Virus record (IMG/VR): IMGVR_UViG_3300032213_002396
Coordinates: 1-46,048 of that record
Reading direction: 5' to 3' (one strand)
Length of the DNA stretch: 46,048 nt
DNA from: a virus
Shown here: piece after piece, positions 42,563-46,048 of the stretch
How positions within the stretch are numbered: position 1 is the stretch's first letter
Layout of the letters: every line of letters starts with the position of its first letter
The notes under the pieces: model-generated
What the model was told of the DNA's origin: nothing
The model's database searches: none
What the model saw: the letters and a program-made list of their open reading frames with translations, nothing else
Translations under genes and position numbers: made by a program

Positions 42563-43443
42563 AATTTAACACCGAAAGCAAAGATATTATTTTAATAAGT
42601 TATCCGTCGGGAGGATTCGGTAATTTTTTGTATCACGTGTTAACTGAACATGCAGCCCAAACAGTTAAAGTCAATAATAAATTTAATTTTAACTCTATAG
42701 GAAATAGTCATAATACAATTAAGTATACTAGTACTTACTTTCATGAGCCAGATTTATATATTCCCAGGATTACTATAGACCCGTCGGGAAATAGAATTGT
42801 TGTTCTATGTGACAACGGTATACTCAACGATTCCTATATTAAAATATCCAAAGTATTTCCAAATGCAATAGTTGTACGGGCTGTAATAGATCCAGAAATT
42901 CGACCTGTTATATATCAAACTTGCATTGTAAAGGCAATGGAAAGTAGCCCTTTAGAGGAAACCAGAAATCACATTACTACGAATTGGACCGATGGCGACA
43001 AAGATTATTCAGCTCGGGAAAATTTTACATTACTTTACCATAATTGGCCGTTTAAATGGGATACTGTTTCCCAAAAAAACATTGTTAATTTAAGTTTAAA
43101 AAAATTAATCGATGACCCAGTTGCTACTATATTAAATTTAATTCGAGCGTTGGGAATGACTTCTATCAACGATAAAGAATTAACCAATTTATGTTTTGAT
43201 TGGCTTTCTGCAAATAAAAAATATTTTAACATATATCATAAGTGGAAGGAAATCGAAGCCTCTTTAATATCCGATACTCCGGTAGACTTGACGGATATTA
43301 CCGATTTACACGAGCAAGGGTATATTAACTATTGTGTAGAACGTATGTATAATGTTACAATACCCGTGTACGATTATCGTGATTGGTTTATTAACACCAC
43401 TAAAATTAAAGAAATGATTCAATGTTTAAAATTAAAACCTTAA
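42559..43443 (+). CDS. Sulfotransferase-like protein between gp47 and gp46
   Basis: A 294-residue protein beginning IILISYPSGGFGNFLYHVL, which fits the 5' PAPS-binding P-loop of sulfotransferases (YPxSGxxxL type), and containing LSLKKLIDDPVATILNLIRA near 175, like the loop followed by a helix (xxLIxDPxxTxxxLxxxLG) seen in that superfamily. It has no membrane segment. It overlaps gp47 by four bases (ATGA) and gp46 by 22 bases, so all three are translated together. Sulfotransferase is the best guess, but its Gly-rich loop differs from the canonical one, and a kinase-like or unknown P-loop protein is possible. An insert here is cargo in a core recombination pair. Confidence 0.6.
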   Translation: MKFNTESKDIILISYPSGGFGNFLYHVLTEHAAQTVKVNNKFNFNSIGNSHNTIKYTSTYFHEPDLYIPRITIDPSGNRIVVLCDNGILNDSYIKISKVFPNAIVVRAVIDPEIRPVIYQTCIVKAMESSPLEETRNHITTNWTDGDKDYSARENFTLLYHNWPFKWDTVSQKNIVNLSLKKLIDDPVATILNLIRALGMTSINDKELTNLCFDWLSANKKYFNIYHKWKEIEASLISDTPVDLTDITDLHEQGYINYCVERMYNVTIPVYDYRDWFINTTKIKEMIQCLKLKP

Positions 43444-45194
43444 GCGTAAAGAATTTCATGAGTGTAGGCAATGCTACTCAAGGAATCGATTTTGATCGTA
43501 ACGATTTAACTCTTGTGTTAGGCGAAAACTTAGACCTAGGCGGTGATGACAGCGGTGCTCGAAATGGTACTGGCAAGACTACAATTATTAATGCACTGAG
43601 TTACAGTCTGTTTGGTCAAGCGTTGACCAACATTAAAAAAGACAATTTAATTAATAAAACTAACAGCAAAAATATGTTAGTTACAATCGATTTTGAGTCT
43701 GAAGGCCGTTATTACAGAATCGAAAGAGGACGTAAACCAAATATATTAAAGTTTTATATCGACGATGCGGAACTAGAAACCAAAGACGATAACAGCCAAG
43801 GCGACAGCAGAGAAACACAGGCAGAAATTGAAAGACTGCTAAACATGAGTCACGATATGTTCAAACATATCGTCGCCCTTAACACTTATACTGAACCTTT
43901 CTTAAGTCTAAAAGCCAACGATCAACGTACTATTATCGAGCAGTTACTAGGAATTACTGTGCTGTCGGAAAAAGCAGAGTCGCTTAAAGAACAAAATAAA
44001 GTAACCAAAGACGCAATTCAGCAAGAAGAATTTCGAATTAAAGCAGTCAGCGATGCAAATAAAAGAATTCAAGATCAAATTGATGCCCTTGTTCGCCGAC
44101 AAACACTATGGACTAATAAACATCAAGCCGACATTGCTACATTGCAAACAGCATATGATCAACTTGCTGAACTAGACATTGAATCCGAATTAGATGCACA
44201 TAAAAAATTAGCTGAGTTTACTGTAAAAAGTAAAGAAATAGCTGATATGAATACCTTGATTAAACGTTGTGAGCAGGACGAGACCAGAGAAAAACGGGAA
44301 ATTGAAAAGCTTAAAAAAGAAATCTTAGCATTGGAAAATCATACTTGCCATAGTTGTGGACAAGCATTCCATGATGATACACAAGCAGTTATTCTTAAAG
44401 AAAAACAAAAAACACTGCAAGAAACTGCTCTGCAGGCGTTGTCCACTAATACACAATTATTGGAAAATCAAGACGCACTGAATAAACTAGGTACTTTGGG
44501 GCAGAAACCTATAACTTTTTATAAAAATGAAAGCGATGCTTTTGAACATCGAAGCAGCATGGCGTCAGTTCTTACCCAATTAAATGCCAAACAATCCGAG
44601 CAGGATCCGTACATAGATCAAATTAATGAAATGAAAGAAACTGCCGTAGAGGTAATAGATTACGAGTCAATGAACACTTTAGTTCGAGTTAAGGATCATC
44701 AAGATTTTTTACTCAAGCTCCTGACTAACAAAGATAGTTTTATTCGCAAAAAAATTATCGATCAAAATTTAAACTATCTAAACGCACGCCTGGGTTACTA
44801 CTTAGACAAAATAGGATTACCACACACTGTTAAATTCAATAATGATTTAACTGTCAGTATTGAAGAGTTGGGTCGTGAACTTGACTTCGACAATTTAAGT
44901 CGTGGCGAGCGTAATAGACTCATTCTAAGTTTGAGCTGGGCGTTTCGTGATGTATGGGAAAATTTATATCAACCAATTAACTTACTGTTTATCGACGAGC
45001 TTGTCGACAGCGGGATGGATAGTTCAGGTGTTGAAAATAGTTTAGCCATACTTAAGAAGATGAGCAGAGAAAGTAATAAGAGTATCTGGTTGGTGTCACA
45101 CAAAGATGAGCTAGCAGGCCGTGTCAATAACATTCTCACTGTTGTAAAAGAAAACGGTTTTACTAACTATAACACAGATATAAACATAATTTGA
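43422..45194 (+). CDS. 46: Recombination ATPase subunit gp46 (SbcC/Rad50-like)
   Basis: A 590-residue SMC-type ATPase. The Walker A loop is GARNGTGKTT (residues 45-54), preceded by LVLGENLDLGGDDSG. Two long coiled-coil arms surround a zinc hook CHSC (C309, C312). The ABC signature LSRGERNRLIL is near 494 and Walker B LLFIDELVDSG near 522, followed by a switch histidine (VSHKDEL). With gp47 it forms the end-processing complex for T4-type recombination and origin-independent replication. Its ATG lies inside the upstream gene. All ATPase motifs are intact. Confidence 0.95.
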   Translation: MFKIKTLSVKNFMSVGNATQGIDFDRNDLTLVLGENLDLGGDDSGARNGTGKTTIINALSYSLFGQALTNIKKDNLINKTNSKNMLVTIDFESEGRYYRIERGRKPNILKFYIDDAELETKDDNSQGDSRETQAEIERLLNMSHDMFKHIVALNTYTEPFLSLKANDQRTIIEQLLGITVLSEKAESLKEQNKVTKDAIQQEEFRIKAVSDANKRIQDQIDALVRRQTLWTNKHQADIATLQTAYDQLAELDIESELDAHKKLAEFTVKSKEIADMNTLIKRCEQDETREKREIEKLKKEILALENHTCHSCGQAFHDDTQAVILKEKQKTLQETALQALSTNTQLLENQDALNKLGTLGQKPITFYKNESDAFEHRSSMASVLTQLNAKQSEQDPYIDQINEMKETAVEVIDYESMNTLVRVKDHQDFLLKLLTNKDSFIRKKIIDQNLNYLNARLGYYLDKIGLPHTVKFNNDLTVSIEELGRELDFDNLSRGERNRLILSLSWAFRDVWENLYQPINLLFIDELVDSGMDSSGVENSLAILKKMSRESNKSIWLVSHKDELAGRVNNILTVVKENGFTNYNTDINII

Positions 45195-45312
45195 AAAAAT
45201 TGAAAATATTAATTACAAAAACAAAATCTGACACTAAACTTGTAGAAATTTTTGAAAATTTACATTAAGGCATAAATTAAAGTACACATCATGGAATCTG
45301 TGCAAATACAAT

Positions 45313-45747
45313 ATGACTTGGTTATTCGAAGGCTCTGAGGTTGAGAATTTACCCGACAGTTGTGTTGGATTTGTATATCTTATCACAAACAAATCAACAA
45401 ACAAAAAATACATTGGCAAAAAACTGGCAAAATTTAGTAAAACTACACAACGAACAGTAAAATTAAAAAACGGTACAAAAAAGAAAAAGAAAATTCGCTC
45501 AAAGGTTGATTCAGACTGGAGAGATTATTATGGGTCAAGTCCTGAATTAAAAAGGGACGTAGAAACACTGGGATTAGAAAATTTTACCAGAGAAATTCTT
45601 TATTATTGTGAATCAAAAGCAATTTGTAGTTATATTGAAGCAAGAGAACAATTTACCAGGCGTGTATTAGAATCAGATGAGTATTACAACGGCATAATCG
45701 ACTGTCGTATCCATGGCTCCCATATAAAAAATAAGTTAAGCATCTAA
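45313..45747 (+). CDS. GIY-YIG endonuclease
   Basis: A 144-residue protein. GFVYLITNKSTNKKYIGKKL supplies the GIY-YIG-type core (VYL...YIG), a Lys/Arg-rich insert (KKKKKIRSK) follows, then YYGSSPELKRDVE, which with the C-terminal YIEAREQF (catalytic Glu-like) matches small GIY-YIG nucleases of T4-like phages. Such enzymes are often mobile homing endonucleases (Seg type), acting on a site near their own gene. It comes 118 bases after gp46; that gap is very AT-rich and shows no convincing gene. Directly after it lies a possible structured RNA. No DNA-binding NUMOD domain is visible, so it may not be a complete homing enzyme. Confidence 0.87.
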   Translation: MTWLFEGSEVENLPDSCVGFVYLITNKSTNKKYIGKKLAKFSKTTQRTVKLKNGTKKKKKIRSKVDSDWRDYYGSSPELKRDVETLGLENFTREILYYCESKAICSYIEAREQFTRRVLESDEYYNGIIDCRIHGSHIKNKLSI

Positions 45748-46048
45748 GACTGGCACAGGTCAATATCATGTGCCCTATACCTGGATCTCGGATCGCAGGG
45801 ACGGAAGACTCACCGTGCTAGTGAGCACTCAACCACTGCCCGAAAGGATGAAGATTGCTAATGCCGCAATTTGGTTGTTTGAATAGGAATAAAGGCTAAA
45901 AAGACGTAGCAGTGATGCTACACGACTTATATGTATGTTAGCGTATAGATATAAGTCCGCCGTTGTGTAAAGACACAGCTCGAGGTACCGGACAACCGCC
46001 TCTGTAATGCTGTAACGCTAAGTGACTGTGCTACTCGGATGAAGCTCA
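45748..46048 (+). ncRNA. Candidate structured RNA, continues past window
   Basis: No protein-coding frame is seen. G+C is about 47% by hand count from 45781, against about a quarter in the gap before the GIY-YIG gene, as expected for RNA genes in an AT-rich genome. Hairpins read in order: GGCACA/TGTGCC (45752-45774); GTGCT/AGCAC with loop AGTG (45815-45828) or alternatively CTCAC/GTGAG (45809-45825); GTAGCA/TGCTAC closed by a GTGA, a GNRA tetraloop (45906-45921); GACTTATAT/ATATAAGTC, nine pairs (45924-45957); GTTGTGT/ACACAGC closed by AAAG (45962-45979); and GAGG/CCTC enclosing CGG/CCG around ACAA (45982-46002). Strand is assumed from the neighbours. It is not a tRNA by inspection. Large ornate phage RNAs (GOLLD, ROOL type) are one possibility. 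Confidence 0.5.

Noticed and set aside
45191-45268. A 25-residue frame with a TTG start overlapping the gp46 stop.
   Set aside because: It is short, very Lys-rich in an AT-rich gap, has no homologue I recognise, and the TTG start is only supported by the overlap form.
45826-45860. Similarity of ACCACTGCCCGAAAGG to the conserved core of cobalamin riboswitches.
   Set aside because: The other conserved elements of that riboswitch are missing and no cobalamin-related gene follows in view.
45313-46048. Group I intron encoding the GIY-YIG enzyme.
   Set aside because: I find no recognisable P3/P7-type core elements and no interrupted gene on either side; the window ends before this can be settled.
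1-46048. tRNA genes, CRISPR arrays, insertion sequences and integrase or attachment sites.
   Set aside because: No tandem short repeats with spacers, no transposase or integrase motifs and no cloverleaf with a T-loop were seen on reading both strands.

Overview
The window looks like part of the genome of an uncultured, AT-rich, T4-like contractile-tailed phage (caudovirus with myovirus morphology), probably aquatic. The evidence is a run of recognisable T4-type morphogenesis genes on the minus strand (gp48/54-like tail-tube/baseplate protein, gp53, a hub protein, gp5, gp25, gp6). On the plus strand there is a T4-type gp55 late sigma factor followed by gp47 and gp46. Several morphogenesis units start just after a T4-late-promoter-like octamer (TATAAATA or 7/8 matches). 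No host or integrase gene is visible. I could not run any search, so family names rest on motifs and gene order.

Layout. (1) 1-12134, minus strand: a tightly overlapping accessory operon, read right to left. It holds a small conserved-looking protein, three proteins of which all look like GT-A glycosyltransferases (two clearly, one with a weaker motif), a small unknown protein, six consecutive radical SAM proteins interrupted once by an SGNH-like hydrolase, and an unknown protein that runs off the left edge. (2) 12135-12195: a 30-bp perfect palindrome overlapping a possible sigma70-type promoter that would drive the accessory operon. (3) 12196-39656, minus strand: tail and baseplate genes, dominated by one 4673-residue gene of 14 kb that sits where gp7/gp8 lie in T4. 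(4) 39657-39767: a divergent control region with a late promoter leftward and a TTGACA-type promoter rightward. (5) 39768-45747, plus strand: gp55, an SGNH-like protein, gp47, a sulfotransferase-like protein, gp46 and a GIY-YIG endonuclease. (6) 45748-46048: a non-coding, GC-richer segment full of hairpins, probably a structured RNA that continues beyond the window.

How it fits together. gp55 would redirect host RNA polymerase to the ATAAATA late promoters that precede the tail genes, and gp46/47 would process DNA ends for recombination-dependent replication. The accessory operon lies directly downstream of the tail-fibre genes but seems to have its own host-type promoter. The most striking feature is the six tandem radical SAM genes. 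All carry the CxxxCxxC cluster motif, a GGEP motif and an N-terminal (not C-terminal) twitch/SPASM-like cysteine domain. With the glycosyltransferases and SGNH protein they look like a dedicated biosynthetic or modification pathway whose substrate is unknown. The second candidate for something undescribed is the structured RNA at the right edge.
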